Shown: positions 24,905 to 34,714, counted from the stretch's first letter. The stretch: DNA of 64,000 nt from Rhizobium rhododendri (GCF_007000325.2 NZ_CP117267.1:2170001-2234000), one strand, 5' to 3'. Numbers and translations are program-made. Notes: a model not told the origin generated them from the letters alone.

Positions 24905-26028
24905 AGAACCTCCAGTATTCCTGGCAAAGCCTCGTGGCGATCCTTCTTTGCATCGGCGCCGCCCTCACCTTTCCGCTGATCGAACCCGGCAGCGGCGATC
25001 CCATCCTGCCCGGTATCAGCGCCCTGATCTTCTTCATGATCATCATCTCATGCTTTCTGTCGCAGTTGACACTGCCGCCGGCGATCAGTGCTGCCATCCT
25101 GTTTCTGGCAGCCCATGAAGTCGCTTGGCTGCTGTTGACCGCAATCACCGGCAATGAGGGCGCCGCCAGACTGTCATTCTTCCTTTTGCTGGCGTCCGCA
25201 TGGCTGCTCGCGTGGCGCTGCGTCAGCATTCTTTCGGATATCCGCCCGCACTCGCGCTTTTCCGGTACGGTCCTGAGGCTGCTAATTCCGGCGATCTTCG
25301 GTGCCTGGATCCTGATCATCTGGGAGGCCGCTACGCGTGGCGCCGGCATCCCGTTCATCATCCTGCCGCCGCCGAGTGCCATTGCCGTCCGAATTGCCAG
25401 TTCCTTGCCGATCCTTGCCGCCGACGTTCGCCAGACGATCTTCAAGGCGGTGATCGCCGGCTACGCCATCGGCTGCATCAGCGGATTTCTGGTGGCGATC
25501 CTCGCCGACCGCTTCGCTTTCCTGAGGCGCGGCCTGATGCCGATTGCCAACCTCGCCTCCGCCCTGCCAATCATCGGCGTCGCCCCGATCATGGTCATGT
25601 GGTTCGGCTTCGACTGGCAATCGAAGGCGGCCGTGGTTACCATCATGACTTTTTTTCCGATGCTGGTGAACACCGTGGCAGGCCTTGCGGCATCGGGAGC
25701 GATAGAACGTGACCTGATGCGCACCTACGCCTCGAGTTACACCCAGACCCTGTTCAAGCTCCGGCTTCCAGCCGCAGCACCCTTCATCTTCAACGCATTG
25801 AAGATCAACTCGACGCTGGCTCTGATCGGTGCCATCGTCGCGGAATTCTTCGGCACCCCCATCGTCGGCATGGGCTTTCGCATCTCGACCGAAATCGGCC
25901 GGATGAACGTCGACATGGTGTGGGCGGAAATCACGGTGGCGGCGATTGCCGGCTCCGTTTTCTATGGCGTCGTGGCCTTGGTGGAAAGGGCAACGACTTT
26001 CTGGCATCCGTCGAGCCGTGGTGGCTAG
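24901..26028 (+). CDS. ABC transporter permease 2 with extra N-terminal helices
   Basis: A 375-residue permease. The C-terminal 240 residues are a BPD-type core with its EAA loop (ERDLMRTYASSYTQTLFKLRLPAAAPFIFNALK). The N-terminal 130 residues add about four hydrophobic helices not found in the shorter SsuC/ThiX permeases. The start overlaps the stop of permease 1 (ATGA). It would pair with the 24017 product in the inner membrane. The extended form and heterodimer match the importers annotated beside rhizobial pyrimidine genes. Confidence 0.88.
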   Translation: MKNLQYSWQSLVAILLCIGAALTFPLIEPGSGDPILPGISALIFFMIIISCFLSQLTLPPAISAAILFLAAHEVAWLLLTAITGNEGAARLSFFLLLASAWLLAWRCVSILSDIRPHSRFSGTVLRLLIPAIFGAWILIIWEAATRGAGIPFIILPPPSAIAVRIASSLPILAADVRQTIFKAVIAGYAIGCISGFLVAILADRFAFLRRGLMPIANLASALPIIGVAPIMVMWFGFDWQSKAAVVTIMTFFPMLVNTVAGLAASGAIERDLMRTYASSYTQTLFKLRLPAAAPFIFNALKINSTLALIGAIVAEFFGTPIVGMGFRISTEIGRMNVDMVWAEITVAAIAGSVFYGVVALVERATTFWHPSSRGG

Positions 26029-26087
26029 ACGGCCTGCTATCCTGGCCAGGGATCGCAGGCATAACTTCAGAGGGAAAAGGGAAGAAA

Positions 26088-27056
26088 ATGAAAAAAATAG
26101 TCATGACATTGATGGCCGGCACCATGGCCGTTGCCGCAGCCCAGTCAGCACTTGCTGCCGACAAGGTGACGCTGCAGCTGAAATGGGTCGCCCAAGCCCA
26201 GTTCGGCGGCTACTACGTCGCCAAGGACAAGGGCTTCTACAAGGCGGAAGGCCTGGACGTCGACATCAAGCCGGGCGGCCCTGATGTCGCTCCTGAGCAG
26301 ATCATCGCCGGCGGCGGCGCTGACGTGATCGTCGACTGGATGGGCGGTGCCCTGGTTGCCCGCGAAAAGGGCGTGCCGCTGATCAACATCGCCCAGCCCT
26401 TCGAGAAGTCAGGCCTTGAAATGGTCTGCCGCAAGGACGGCCCGGTCAAGACCGAAGCCGACTTCAAAGGCCACACGCTCGGCGTCTGGTTCTACGGCAA
26501 CGAATATCCGTTCTTCGCCTGGATGAACAAGCTGAAGATCCCGACATCGGGCGGCACGGACGGTGTCACGGTCCTGAAGCAGAGCTTCGACGTCCAGCCG
26601 CTGATCCAGAAGCAGGCCGACTGCATCTCGGTGATGACCTACAACGAATATGGCCAGGTCCTCGACGCCGGCTTCAAACCTGAGGACCTCACCGTCTTCA
26701 ACTATACCAAGCTCGGCGTGAACCTGCTCGAAGACGGCCTCTACGCCAACGAAACGAAGCTCAAGGACCCGGCCTTCAAGGAAAAGATGGTCAAGTTCGT
26801 TCGCGCCTCCATGAAGGGCTGGAAATACGCCGTCGAGCATCCCGATGAAGCCGCCGAAATCGTCGTCGATAACGGCGGTCAGGACGAAGCCCACCAGAAG
26901 TTCATGGCCGGCGAAGTCGCCAAGCTGATCGGCTCCGGCAAGCTCGACAAGGCGCTCTACGAACGCACCGAAACAGCCCTGCTGGACCAGAAGATCATCA
27001 CCAAGGAGCCCAAGGACGCCTGGACGCACGCCATCACCGATGCCGCGCTGAAGTAG
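26088..27056 (+). CDS. NMT1/THI5-type periplasmic substrate-binding protein
   Basis: A 322-residue binding protein with a signal peptide (MKKIVMTLMAGTMAVAAA..., cleavage after ALA near residue 24). It shows the NMT1/THI5-like start VTLQLKWVAQAQFGGYYVAKDKGFYKAEGLDVDI and GGADVIVDWMGGALVAREKG. Family relatives bind pyrimidines such as formylaminopyrimidine or HMP (ThiY), or riboflavin. With the operon context, a pyrimidine base or dihydropyrimidine is a reasonable ligand guess. The ATG has an AGGGAAAAGGGAAG ribosome site. A 59-base gap separates it from permease 2. Confidence 0.88.
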   Translation: MKKIVMTLMAGTMAVAAAQSALAADKVTLQLKWVAQAQFGGYYVAKDKGFYKAEGLDVDIKPGGPDVAPEQIIAGGGADVIVDWMGGALVAREKGVPLINIAQPFEKSGLEMVCRKDGPVKTEADFKGHTLGVWFYGNEYPFFAWMNKLKIPTSGGTDGVTVLKQSFDVQPLIQKQADCISVMTYNEYGQVLDAGFKPEDLTVFNYTKLGVNLLEDGLYANETKLKDPAFKEKMVKFVRASMKGWKYAVEHPDEAAEIVVDNGGQDEAHQKFMAGEVAKLIGSGKLDKALYERTETALLDQKIITKEPKDAWTHAITDAALK

Positions 27057-27078
27057 TCTTAACGCTCTAACAGTCCTG

Positions 27079-27108
27079 AAACGCGCGGGCTCTCATGCCT
27101 GCGCGTTT
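27079..27108 (+). terminator. Terminator after the ABC importer operon
   Basis: AAACGCGCGGGC (27079-27090) pairs with GCCTGCGCGTTT (27097-27108) with one G-T wobble and a six-base loop, 23 bases after the binding-protein stop. The stem ends in TTT then CTG, a short U tract. Confidence 0.65.
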
Positions 27109-27168
27109 CTGCGTTGAGGGGCGGTGAAATTGCCGCGTCAGATCGGGATCCCGAGGCAAAATAGGCTC

Positions 27169-27193
27169 GGAACCGATTGGTTCATCACCACTT
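27169..27193 (+). promoter_or_regulatory. Possible EcfG-type promoter, GGAAC-N18-TT
   Basis: GGAAC at 27169-27173 is followed by TT at 27192-27193 after 18 bases, satisfying the loose RpoE2 consensus but lacking CG before the TT. It lies about 200 bases upstream of the gene at 27395, in a 338-base gap with no other gene. Confidence 0.35.
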
Positions 27194-27394
27194 TCGCCCG
27201 AACCTGCCGAGATAAAGGCGCACGTGCTGTAAACTGATTGTCACCCGCAGCGGCTATCCTAGCGATATCTGGGTCCTTCGACCTGCAGATTTTCAGCCTG
27301 CGGTGGAGCATCCGCCCGCTAGCGGACTGCGTGTTGCCAGCCGCGCCATTTCCAGCGACACTCGCTTTGATCGCAGCCGAACGAGGAGACCGAC

Positions 27395-27811
27395 ATGAAC
27401 AACATCTCCAGTGAAAACGACCCGGATTTCCGCCCGGCGTCCGCCTGCACGCTCTCGGCGATCTTCGACAGCAGGAGCGAAGCAGCGTCCGCAGTCGCCC
27501 GCCTGCAAGACGCCGGCATTCCGTCGGAAGCAGTCCATTTCCTCCCCAATATCGCCAGCGAAGGCGACGAGCCGGCAACTGCAGCGGAGCCGGTCGACTT
27601 CTGGCACAAGCTCGAAAACTGGTTCTTCGCCGACCACGAGCGAGCCGCCTATTCCGAAGGCCTGCGACGCGGCGGTTTTCTGGTATCGGTGATCGACGTC
27701 GACAAGGCGCAGTACGACATCGCCCGCAATATCCTCGACGACGAAGGCTCCATCGACATCGACGAGCGTGCGGACCAGTGGCGTCGGGAAGGCTGGAGCG
27801 GCAAGCCTTAA
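27395..27811 (+). CDS. General-stress-like (YflT/YsnF-type N-domain) protein
   Basis: A 138-residue soluble acidic protein. The segment TLSAIFDSRSEAASAVARLQDAGIPSEAVHFLP followed by FFADHERAAYSEGLRRGGFLVSVIDVDKAQYDIARNILDDEG fits a ferredoxin-like general stress domain (YflT/heat-induced-stress type, or DUF1269-like), in which a residue-pair repeat permits volume-sensing folds. Function is unknown. AACGAGGAGACCGACATG gives it a strong ribosome site. It stands alone, 42 bases upstream of the CYTH-CHAD gene, and a loose EcfG promoter lies upstream. Confidence 0.65.
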   Translation: MNNISSENDPDFRPASACTLSAIFDSRSEAASAVARLQDAGIPSEAVHFLPNIASEGDEPATAAEPVDFWHKLENWFFADHERAAYSEGLRRGGFLVSVIDVDKAQYDIARNILDDEGSIDIDERADQWRREGWSGKP

Positions 27812-27852
27812 CACTTGAGGGCTATGGCGTGTTGCAACCTGGAGAATGACAT

Positions 27853-29316
27853 TTGACACGCGAAATCGAACTGAAGCTCGAATTGTCGCAGGAAGCCAAG
27901 TACAGGCTTCTGAACTCGCCACTACTGGGCGAGCCATTGGCGGTCTTCGAGCAGCGCGCGCTCTACTTCGACACCCCTGACCAGACGTTGCGCAACGCAG
28001 GCTTTTCGCTTCGCATCCGGCAGGCAGGCGATGTCCGCACCCAGACGATCAAGGCAACGCACCAGAGCACTGCCGGCCTGTTTGCAAGGCCCGAATGGGA
28101 ATCGATCGTCGAGACGGACGTCCCTGTTCTCGATCACACCGCACCCATTTCCACAGACCTATGGCCCGATCTCGATGCCGATCAACTCGTGGTCCAGTTC
28201 ATCGTGCAGGTGCAGCGAAAGAAATGGCTGCACAGGGAGGACGGCTCCGAAATCGAGATCGTCGTCGACGAGGGCATCGTCATCGCCGGGGACCGCCGCA
28301 GCCCGGTGTGCGAGGTCGAACTGGAATTGAAGGACGGCAACACGCTCGATCTCTTTCGCGCCGCGCGCAAGATCCAGGATATCGACGGCCTGCGCCTCGG
28401 GGTGCTTTCGAAATCCGAACGCGGTTACGCCCTGGTCGCGCCGTTGCAGAATTTCTATAAAGCCGAGCCCGTGCAACTCGACCGAACGGCCAACGCCGTG
28501 ACGGCCTTCCAGACCATTGGCCAATCCTGCTTCCGGCAATTTCGCCTGAACGAGACGGTGCTGGCCGATCGACGAAACCCGGAAGCGCTGCATCAGGCCC
28601 GCGTCTCCCTGCGCCGGCTCCGTTCGGCCCTGTCGATCTTCAAGCCTATTCTGGTCGATCCCGAGGCAGGCCGAATTGCCGCCGAACTGAAATGGCTGGC
28701 CTCGATCATGGGCGACGCTCGCAACTTCGACATTCTCGTATCGACTGCAGACAACGGCGAGCTTCGCGACCGCCTGAAGGTTCTGCGCACCGAAAAATAC
28801 GATCTCGCCATAGAGGCGATGGCATCTCCGCGCGCACGGCGGGTGGCCATGGATTTCATCGAGTGGTTATGGTGCGGCGCCTATCTGGAGATGGAGGAAA
28901 CCCGGGAAGCGCGCCACGCGCCGGCCTCGGAGTTCGCCTCCCATGCCCTCGACCGCCTGCGCAAGACCATCAGGCGAAACGCTAAACTTCTGGCAGATGG
29001 AACCGACACGGAGCGCCACGAGGTTAGAAAGGATGCGAAGAAACTTCGCTACGCCGCCGAGTTTTTCGCCTCCTTGTTCAGCGACAAGCAAGGACGAAGG
29101 CGCCACAGGGAGTTCGTGAAAGCTCTTGAGAAACTCCAGGAACATCTGGGCGGCGTCAACGATCTCGCCACGGCGCCGGCAGTCCTTCGTGATCACGGCC
29201 TGGAAGACCACCCGGATGCCGGCAGGCTATCCCCGACAGGAAGGAAGACCAAGCTACTCCAAGCATCCGCGGATGCGCTGGACGATCTGCTCGATGTCAA
29301 AAGGTTCTGGCGATGA
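27853..29316 (+). CDS. CYTH-CHAD protein (inorganic triphosphatase type)
   Basis: A 487-residue two-domain protein. The CYTH domain (about residues 1-205) has the ExExK motif Glu4-Glu6-Lys8 (REIELKLEL), with KATHQS and EIVVDEG downstream, and acts on inorganic triphosphate in YgiF-like enzymes. The CHAD domain (about 225-480) is a His/Lys/Arg-rich helical bundle (HQARVSLRRLRSALS, HEVRKDAKKLRYAAEFF, KALEKLQEHLGGVNDL) that binds polyphosphate. The start is TTG 27853 with GGAGAA upstream. It precedes a Nudix hydrolase by 48 bases, suggesting a polyphosphate-handling pair. Confidence 0.9.
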   Translation: MTREIELKLELSQEAKYRLLNSPLLGEPLAVFEQRALYFDTPDQTLRNAGFSLRIRQAGDVRTQTIKATHQSTAGLFARPEWESIVETDVPVLDHTAPISTDLWPDLDADQLVVQFIVQVQRKKWLHREDGSEIEIVVDEGIVIAGDRRSPVCEVELELKDGNTLDLFRAARKIQDIDGLRLGVLSKSERGYALVAPLQNFYKAEPVQLDRTANAVTAFQTIGQSCFRQFRLNETVLADRRNPEALHQARVSLRRLRSALSIFKPILVDPEAGRIAAELKWLASIMGDARNFDILVSTADNGELRDRLKVLRTEKYDLAIEAMASPRARRVAMDFIEWLWCGAYLEMEETREARHAPASEFASHALDRLRKTIRRNAKLLADGTDTERHEVRKDAKKLRYAAEFFASLFSDKQGRRRHREFVKALEKLQEHLGGVNDLATAPAVLRDHGLEDHPDAGRLSPTGRKTKLLQASADALDDLLDVKRFWR

Positions 29317-29364
29317 CGTCATCATCGGTATGGGTCCCATTGAAGGCTCCAGGGGTGCGCTGCC

Positions 29365-29838
29365 ATGGATGAGCCGACGGTGAAGCTGCAGACGGGGGCG
29401 CCTGCCCTGAAGCAGACTGCACAGCCGCTGTTCGAGCAGGCGGGTGCAATCTGCTATCGCCGGATTTCCCGCGAGGTGCTGCTGATCACCAGTCGTCGGA
29501 GCGGGCGATGGGGCATCCCCAAAGGCAATGTCGAAGCTGGCGAAACCTCCGCACAGGCGGCGGAGCGCGAAGCTTTCGAGGAGGCCGGCATACGCGGCAC
29601 GTGCGCGCCCGAGATCCTTGGAGCATTTGCCTACCGCAAGGAGGGCACCAACGCATCCTACCGTGTTTCAGTCCACCTTCTCGACGTCCGCCTTGCCGTT
29701 ACGGAGTTTCCGGAGAAGGGTCAACGCATCATGAGATGGGTACCCTTTCCGGAGGCGATTGAAGCCGTGCACCAGCCCGGATTGAGAATGCTGCTCGGTG
29801 TCCTTGGAAAGAGCAGTCTTTTCGGCGAAAATTCGTAA
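29365..29838 (+). CDS. Nudix hydrolase (diphosphoinositol/diadenosine polyphosphate type)
   Basis: A 157-residue Nudix hydrolase. The complete Nudix box starts at Gly in KGNVEAGETS and ends at FEEAGI (G-x5-E-x7-REUxEExGU), about residues 53-75. The preceding ITSRRSGRWGIPKGN resembles DIPP/Ap4A-type enzymes, which also act on polyphosphate and inositol pyrophosphates. The ATG at 29365 follows a weak site. Adjacent to the CYTH-CHAD gene, it may help clear condensed phosphates. The substrate cannot be fixed from sequence. Confidence 0.88.
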   Translation: MDEPTVKLQTGAPALKQTAQPLFEQAGAICYRRISREVLLITSRRSGRWGIPKGNVEAGETSAQAAEREAFEEAGIRGTCAPEILGAFAYRKEGTNASYRVSVHLLDVRLAVTEFPEKGQRIMRWVPFPEAIEAVHQPGLRMLLGVLGKSSLFGENS

Positions 29839-30124
29839 AGCCGGAATAGCATCCCGACGCCTTGTGGAAGTCCAACGGAGTGTCGCCACCTCCAATCTGG
29901 AGGGCGCTCTCAGGAACTTTTAAACAAGGCGCTTTCAAAACTTATTTTTGCTAGTATTGAACTTCATGATCCGAAGTTTGGAACGGGTCGTAACCTTGTC
30001 AAAAGGGGTCTACGGGGCGTTTTCACAGGTAAGAGCGCTATTGCAGATGGCGAGTAAACCGAGCATCGAGAACTGCCGCATTTCCAAACGCCCGACGATC
30101 GACCGCAACATTCGAAAGAACAGC

Positions 30125-31315
30125 ATGTTCCGCACGCCGCTCAAAGCCCAGACCGCCGCATTCCTGCTCTTGAGTCTGCTGCCCGCCTTTGCCGCAAGCG
30201 CGGAGGAAACTGCTGTTGCGGCCCCCAAGCAGAACCTTCCGGCCATCGTCGTGACGCAGGCCGTGAAGCGCAACATGGTCGAGAAAATCGTCGCCACCGG
30301 AACGGTCAAGGCAGTCGAGGAAGTCTACATCCAGCCGCTCGTCGATGGCCTGCCGATCAAGACGTTGCATGCCGACGTTGGCGACAAGGTAACGGCCGGC
30401 AGCACGCTGGCGACGCTGAGCGACGATGCGCTGGTGCTCCAGAAGGCCGAGACGCAGGCAACGCGCGCGAAGGGTCAGGCGACGCTTGCCCAGTTGCACG
30501 CCCAGCTGATCGAGGCGCAAGCCAACGACGCCCAGACCGAATTGCAGCGCGCACGCTCCGTTGCCATGGGTGAAAAGGGTACCGTCTCGGTTTCGACCGT
30601 CGAGCAGGCAACGGCGTCGGCAGCAGCCAACAAGGCAAGGGTGACATCGGCCGAACAAGCCATCGCCGTCCAGGAAGCCGATCTCAAGGTGGTCGACAGC
30701 CAGATCGCCGACATCGACCTGAAGCTTGCCCGCACCGGCGTCAAGACGCCCGTAAGCGGCACGGTCGCGTCGCGCAACGCGCGCGTTGGCGCCATTGCCA
30801 ACGGCTCAGGCGATCCGCTGTTTACCATCATCCGGGACAGCGCCCTCGAGCTAGTCACCGACGTCTCAGAGAGCGATATAACCAAGATCCAGGCGGGGCA
30901 GAAGGCCACCGTCTCGCTCTCCGGCAGCCGTGAAAAGCTGACCGGCTCGGTGCGTCTCGTCTCCCCGACAGTCGATGCCGTCACCCGGCTCGGCGCGGTC
31001 CACATTTATATCGACGATGGCAGCAAGGCACGCGCCGGCATGTACGGCAGCACAGAGATCGTCATAAACCAGACGGACGGCATCGCCTTGCCGCTGACTG
31101 CTGTCAACAACGAGCCACAGGGATCGTCCGCCCGCAGGGTCGAAAACGGGATCGTCAAGTTCGTCAGCGTTGAAACCGGTATCCAGGACGGCGCCTATAT
31201 CCAGATCGTCAAGGGTCTGAATGCCGGCGACGAGGTGGTGGCCAAGGCGGGTGCCTACGTGCGCGACGGCGACCACATTACGCCGGTGCACGATATGCCC
31301 GCTGCAACCAACTGA
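30125..31315 (+). CDS. RND efflux periplasmic adaptor (membrane fusion protein)
   Basis: A 396-residue membrane-fusion protein. A signal peptide (MFRTPLKAQTAAFLLLSLLPAFAASA) is followed by the first half of the barrel-sandwich/lipoyl domain (ATGTVKAVEEVYIQPLVDGLPIKTLHADVGDKV), an alpha-helical coiled-coil hairpin (about 100-185), the second half (KTPVSGTVASRNARVG) and beta-barrel/membrane-proximal domains. It bridges the RND pump at 31327 to an outer-membrane channel that is not encoded here. ATG 30125 is chosen for the signal peptide; in-frame ATGs from 29948 lack one. Eleven bases separate it from the pump gene. Confidence 0.9.
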   Translation: MFRTPLKAQTAAFLLLSLLPAFAASAEETAVAAPKQNLPAIVVTQAVKRNMVEKIVATGTVKAVEEVYIQPLVDGLPIKTLHADVGDKVTAGSTLATLSDDALVLQKAETQATRAKGQATLAQLHAQLIEAQANDAQTELQRARSVAMGEKGTVSVSTVEQATASAAANKARVTSAEQAIAVQEADLKVVDSQIADIDLKLARTGVKTPVSGTVASRNARVGAIANGSGDPLFTIIRDSALELVTDVSESDITKIQAGQKATVSLSGSREKLTGSVRLVSPTVDAVTRLGAVHIYIDDGSKARAGMYGSTEIVINQTDGIALPLTAVNNEPQGSSARRVENGIVKFVSVETGIQDGAYIQIVKGLNAGDEVVAKAGAYVRDGDHITPVHDMPAATN

Positions 31316-31326
31316 ACGGGGCTCAG

Positions 31327-34300
31327 ATGAATTTCTCCGCCTGGTCCATCCGCAATCCCGTCGCACCGCTGCTGGCTTTTGTGCTGCTGCTGTTTGTCGG
31401 CGTGCAAGCTTTCAACAAGCTGCCGATCACCCGTTTTCCGAACATCGACGTTCCCGTCGTCAACATCACCGTAACCCAGAACGGCGCCTCTCCGGCGGAA
31501 CTGGAAATGCAGGTGACCAAGGAGATCGAGGACGCCGTCGCCAGCATCAACGGCATCGACGAAATCCAGTCGACGATCAATGACGGCGTATCGCAGACTG
31601 TGGTGGTCTTCCGCCTTGAAGTGCCGACGCAGCAGGCCGTCCAGGACACCAAGGACGCCGTCGACCGTATCCGCGGCAACCTGCCGGGCAACGTGGACGA
31701 ACCGATCGTATCCAAGGTCGATGTCGAAGGCCAGGCGATCCAGACCTTTGCGGTCTCCTCTCCCAATATGACGCTCGAGGAACTCTCGTGGTTCGTCGAC
31801 GACACCGTCAAGCGTTCGCTTCAGGGCCAGAAGGGCATCGGCCGCGTCGACCGGTACGGCGGTGCGAACCGCGAGGTGCGCATCGAGCTCGATCCCGACA
31901 AGCTGAACGCCCATGGCATCACCGCGCTCAGCGTCAACCAGCAACTGCGCGGCACCAACATCGATCTCGGCTCAGGCCGTGGCCAGGTGGCCGGCAGCGA
32001 GCAGGCAATCCGCGTGCTCGGCGATGCCCGCGACGTGGCCCAGCTTGCCGACACCACGATTGCGCTGTCCAACGGGCGCTTCGTGAAGCTTTCCGATCTC
32101 GGCGCGATCAAGGATACCTATGAGGAGCCGAAATCCTTCTCGCGCTTCAACAACAATCCGGTGGTCACCTTCGGCGTCTTCCGCGCCAAGGGCGCCAGCG
32201 AAGTCAGCGTCGCAAAGACTGTGTCCGAAAGCCTCGCGAAGGTCAGGACGGAAAACCCGAACGTCAGCATCGAACTGATCGACGATTCGGTCTACTTCAC
32301 CTATGGCAACTACGAGGCGGCCATCGACACACTGATGGAAGGCGCGCTGCTCGCCGTCATTGTCGTGTTCCTGTTCCTGAAGAACTGGCGCGCCACGCTG
32401 ATCTCGGCCATCGCCCTCCCCCTGTCGGCCATTCCCACCTTCTGGATCATGGACCTGATGGGCTTCTCGCTCAATCTGGTGAGCTTCCTCGCCCTGACGC
32501 TGGCGACCGGCATCCTCGTCGACGACGCCATCGTAGAGATCGAAAATATCGCCCGCCACATCAAGATGGGCAAGACGCCGTACCGCGCGGCCATCGAGGC
32601 TGCGGATGAAATCGGCTTGGCGGTCATCGCCACCACCTTCACCATCATCGCCGTGTTCGTGCCCGTCTCCTTCATGCCGGGCATACCCGGCCAGTATTTC
32701 ATCCAGTTCGGCCTCACCGTCGCCTTCTCGGTGTTCTTCTCGCTACTGGTCGCCCGGCTCATCACGCCGATGATGGCAGCCTACCTGATGAGTGCCGAAG
32801 ACGGCATGGACGATCATCACGACAATGACGGGCGCATGATGCGCGGCTACACGCGGATGATCCGGGTTACCACGCGCTGGCGTTACACGACGCTGCTGGC
32901 GGCCATCGCCTTCCTGATCGGGTCCGTCTATTTTCTCTTCCAGGTGCCGGGCAGCTTCCTGCCGCCTGACGATGCTTCGCGGATCGTGCTCTCCGTCGAA
33001 CTGCCGCCAAATGCCCGCCTCGACGACACCGACAAAGCGACCGACGCCGTCTACAAGCGGGTCAAGGACATCGCCGGCGTCGAAAGCGTCTTCGTGCTCG
33101 GAGGAGCGTCTCCGAAGGGCGACCTGGAATTGCGCCGCGCGACCGTGACCCTCGGGCTTTTCAAGCGCGACCAATCGCTCGTAACGAGGCTCGTCAACGA
33201 CGTCCTCGGCTCCATCCCCATCGTCGGCCCGCATTTGCCGAAGGTAACCCCGAAGGGTCGCATTCGGCCGCAATGGGATATCGAGAAGGAAGTCTTCGCC
33301 AAGTTGCGCGATATCCCCGATGTCCGGATCACCAAGCTGAACGACCGCGGCGAGCGCGACCTGTCGTTCAACTTCCTGTCGCGTAGCTCAACCGATCTCA
33401 ACGGCGCCATCGCGACGCTGGAATCGAAGCTGCGAGCCGATCCGCTGCTGGCAAATGTCAGCCCGGATGGCGCCTTGCCGCGTCCGGAACTGCAGATCCA
33501 TCCGCGCAAGGACGAGGCTGCCCGGCTCGGCATCACGCCGCAGGCGATATCCGACACCTTGCGGGTGGCTACCATCGGCGACAGCGATTCGTTGCTTGCG
33601 AAGATCTCGCTCGACGACCGCCAGATCCCGATCCGCGTTCAGGCATCTCTCGACATGCGGCGCGATCTCGCCGCCATCCGCGCACTCAGGATCCAGACGG
33701 CAACCGGCGGCACGGTGCCGCTATCGACGGTGGCCGACATCGACTATTCCGAAGGCCTGAGCTCGATCAAGCGCAACAACCGTTACCGCGTCGTCTCCAT
33801 CGGCGCCGACCTGCCGCAGGGAGTCGCGCTGAACAGTGCATCCGACCGTTTCCGCCAGATCGTCGCCGGGGCGAATATTCCGGCAAGCGTCCACCTGGCT
33901 GAAAGCGGCGACGCCAAGGTACAGAACGAAATGCAGCAGGGCTTCATCAATGCCATGCTGCTAGGGCTGCTGCTGGTGCTGTCGGTGCTGATCCTGCTGT
34001 TCAAGGATGTCATCCAGCCCTTTACCATCCTGTTCTCGCTGCCGCTTGCCATCGGCGGCGTCGCAGCAGCGCTAATCGTCACCCACAACCCGCTGTCCAT
34101 GCCGGTGCTGATCGGCATCCTCATGCTGATGGGCATCGTGACCAAGAACGCCATCCTGCTAGTCGATTTCGCCATCGAGATGATGCACAAGGGCATGCCG
34201 CGCGTCGAAGCCATGGTAGAAGCCGGACGCAAGCGCGCGCGGCCGATCATCATGACTTCGATTGCCATGTCGGCCGGTATGCTGCCCTCCGCATTGGGCG

Positions 34301-34641
34301 TCGGCGAAGGCGGCTCGTTCCGCGCGCCGATGGCAATTGCCGTCATCGGCGGCATCATCGTCTCAACCGTGCTGAGCCTGATTGTCGTGCCGTCCTTCTT
34401 CCTCATCATGGACGACTTGTCGCGTCTGCTCGGCTGGCTCTTCGGACGTCTGGTCGGGCGCAGGGATGCCGACGACGTCGTCGTTACCCAGGAAAGCCTC
34501 GCAGCTGCGATGGCGGCGAACCGGGCGGAACTCACGGATCTGGAGCGGCGCTTCGAGCGGCTGGAGCAGAAGGATCCTTCCCACCGGGCGGGCGACGATA
34601 AACGGAATATCCTCAACTTGCCGCCTCACGCCGCTGAATAA
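31327..34641 (+). CDS. RND-family efflux pump (HAE1/AcrB-like)
   Basis: A 1104-residue inner-membrane proton/drug antiporter with twelve expected helices and two large periplasmic loops. TM4 carries the proton-relay pair in GILVDDAIVEIENIARH and TM10 the Lys in GIVTKNAILLVDFAIEMMHKG. The N-terminus NFSAWSIRNPVAPLLAFVLLLFVG is typical. The C-terminus has an added charged coiled-coil-like tail (about 1060-1104, RAELTDLERRFERLEQK) beyond the last helix. Substrates are unknown; the single-adaptor arrangement resembles rhizobial multidrug/flavonoid-type exporters. The FNR-boxed regulator downstream may or may not control it. Confidence 0.94.
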   Translation: MNFSAWSIRNPVAPLLAFVLLLFVGVQAFNKLPITRFPNIDVPVVNITVTQNGASPAELEMQVTKEIEDAVASINGIDEIQSTINDGVSQTVVVFRLEVPTQQAVQDTKDAVDRIRGNLPGNVDEPIVSKVDVEGQAIQTFAVSSPNMTLEELSWFVDDTVKRSLQGQKGIGRVDRYGGANREVRIELDPDKLNAHGITALSVNQQLRGTNIDLGSGRGQVAGSEQAIRVLGDARDVAQLADTTIALSNGRFVKLSDLGAIKDTYEEPKSFSRFNNNPVVTFGVFRAKGASEVSVAKTVSESLAKVRTENPNVSIELIDDSVYFTYGNYEAAIDTLMEGALLAVIVVFLFLKNWRATLISAIALPLSAIPTFWIMDLMGFSLNLVSFLALTLATGILVDDAIVEIENIARHIKMGKTPYRAAIEAADEIGLAVIATTFTIIAVFVPVSFMPGIPGQYFIQFGLTVAFSVFFSLLVARLITPMMAAYLMSAEDGMDDHHDNDGRMMRGYTRMIRVTTRWRYTTLLAAIAFLIGSVYFLFQVPGSFLPPDDASRIVLSVELPPNARLDDTDKATDAVYKRVKDIAGVESVFVLGGASPKGDLELRRATVTLGLFKRDQSLVTRLVNDVLGSIPIVGPHLPKVTPKGRIRPQWDIEKEVFAKLRDIPDVRITKLNDRGERDLSFNFLSRSSTDLNGAIATLESKLRADPLLANVSPDGALPRPELQIHPRKDEAARLGITPQAISDTLRVATIGDSDSLLAKISLDDRQIPIRVQASLDMRRDLAAIRALRIQTATGGTVPLSTVADIDYSEGLSSIKRNNRYRVVSIGADLPQGVALNSASDRFRQIVAGANIPASVHLAESGDAKVQNEMQQGFINAMLLGLLLVLSVLILLFKDVIQPFTILFSLPLAIGGVAAALIVTHNPLSMPVLIGILMLMGIVTKNAILLVDFAIEMMHKGMPRVEAMVEAGRKRARPIIMTSIAMSAGMLPSALGVGEGGSFRAPMAIAVIGGIIVSTVLSLIVVPSFFLIMDDLSRLLGWLFGRLVGRRDADDVVVTQESLAAAMAANRAELTDLERRFERLEQKDPSHRAGDDKRNILNLPPHAAE

Positions 34642-34700
34642 TGTGCGATAGTGACAGGCGGGTACGAAAGCGCTGCGATGGCTGGCCGACGGGGGCATCC

Positions 34701-34714
34701 TTGATCCAGGTCAA
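34701..34714 (+). promoter_or_regulatory. FNR/FixK-type box upstream of the Crp/Fnr gene
   Basis: TTGATCCAGGTCAA is a near-match to the TTGAT-N4-ATCAA anaerobox, with one base changed in the second half-site. Its centre is about 64 bases upstream of the regulator's ATG. Autoregulation or control by a global FNR/FixK protein is implied. Confidence 0.6.
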
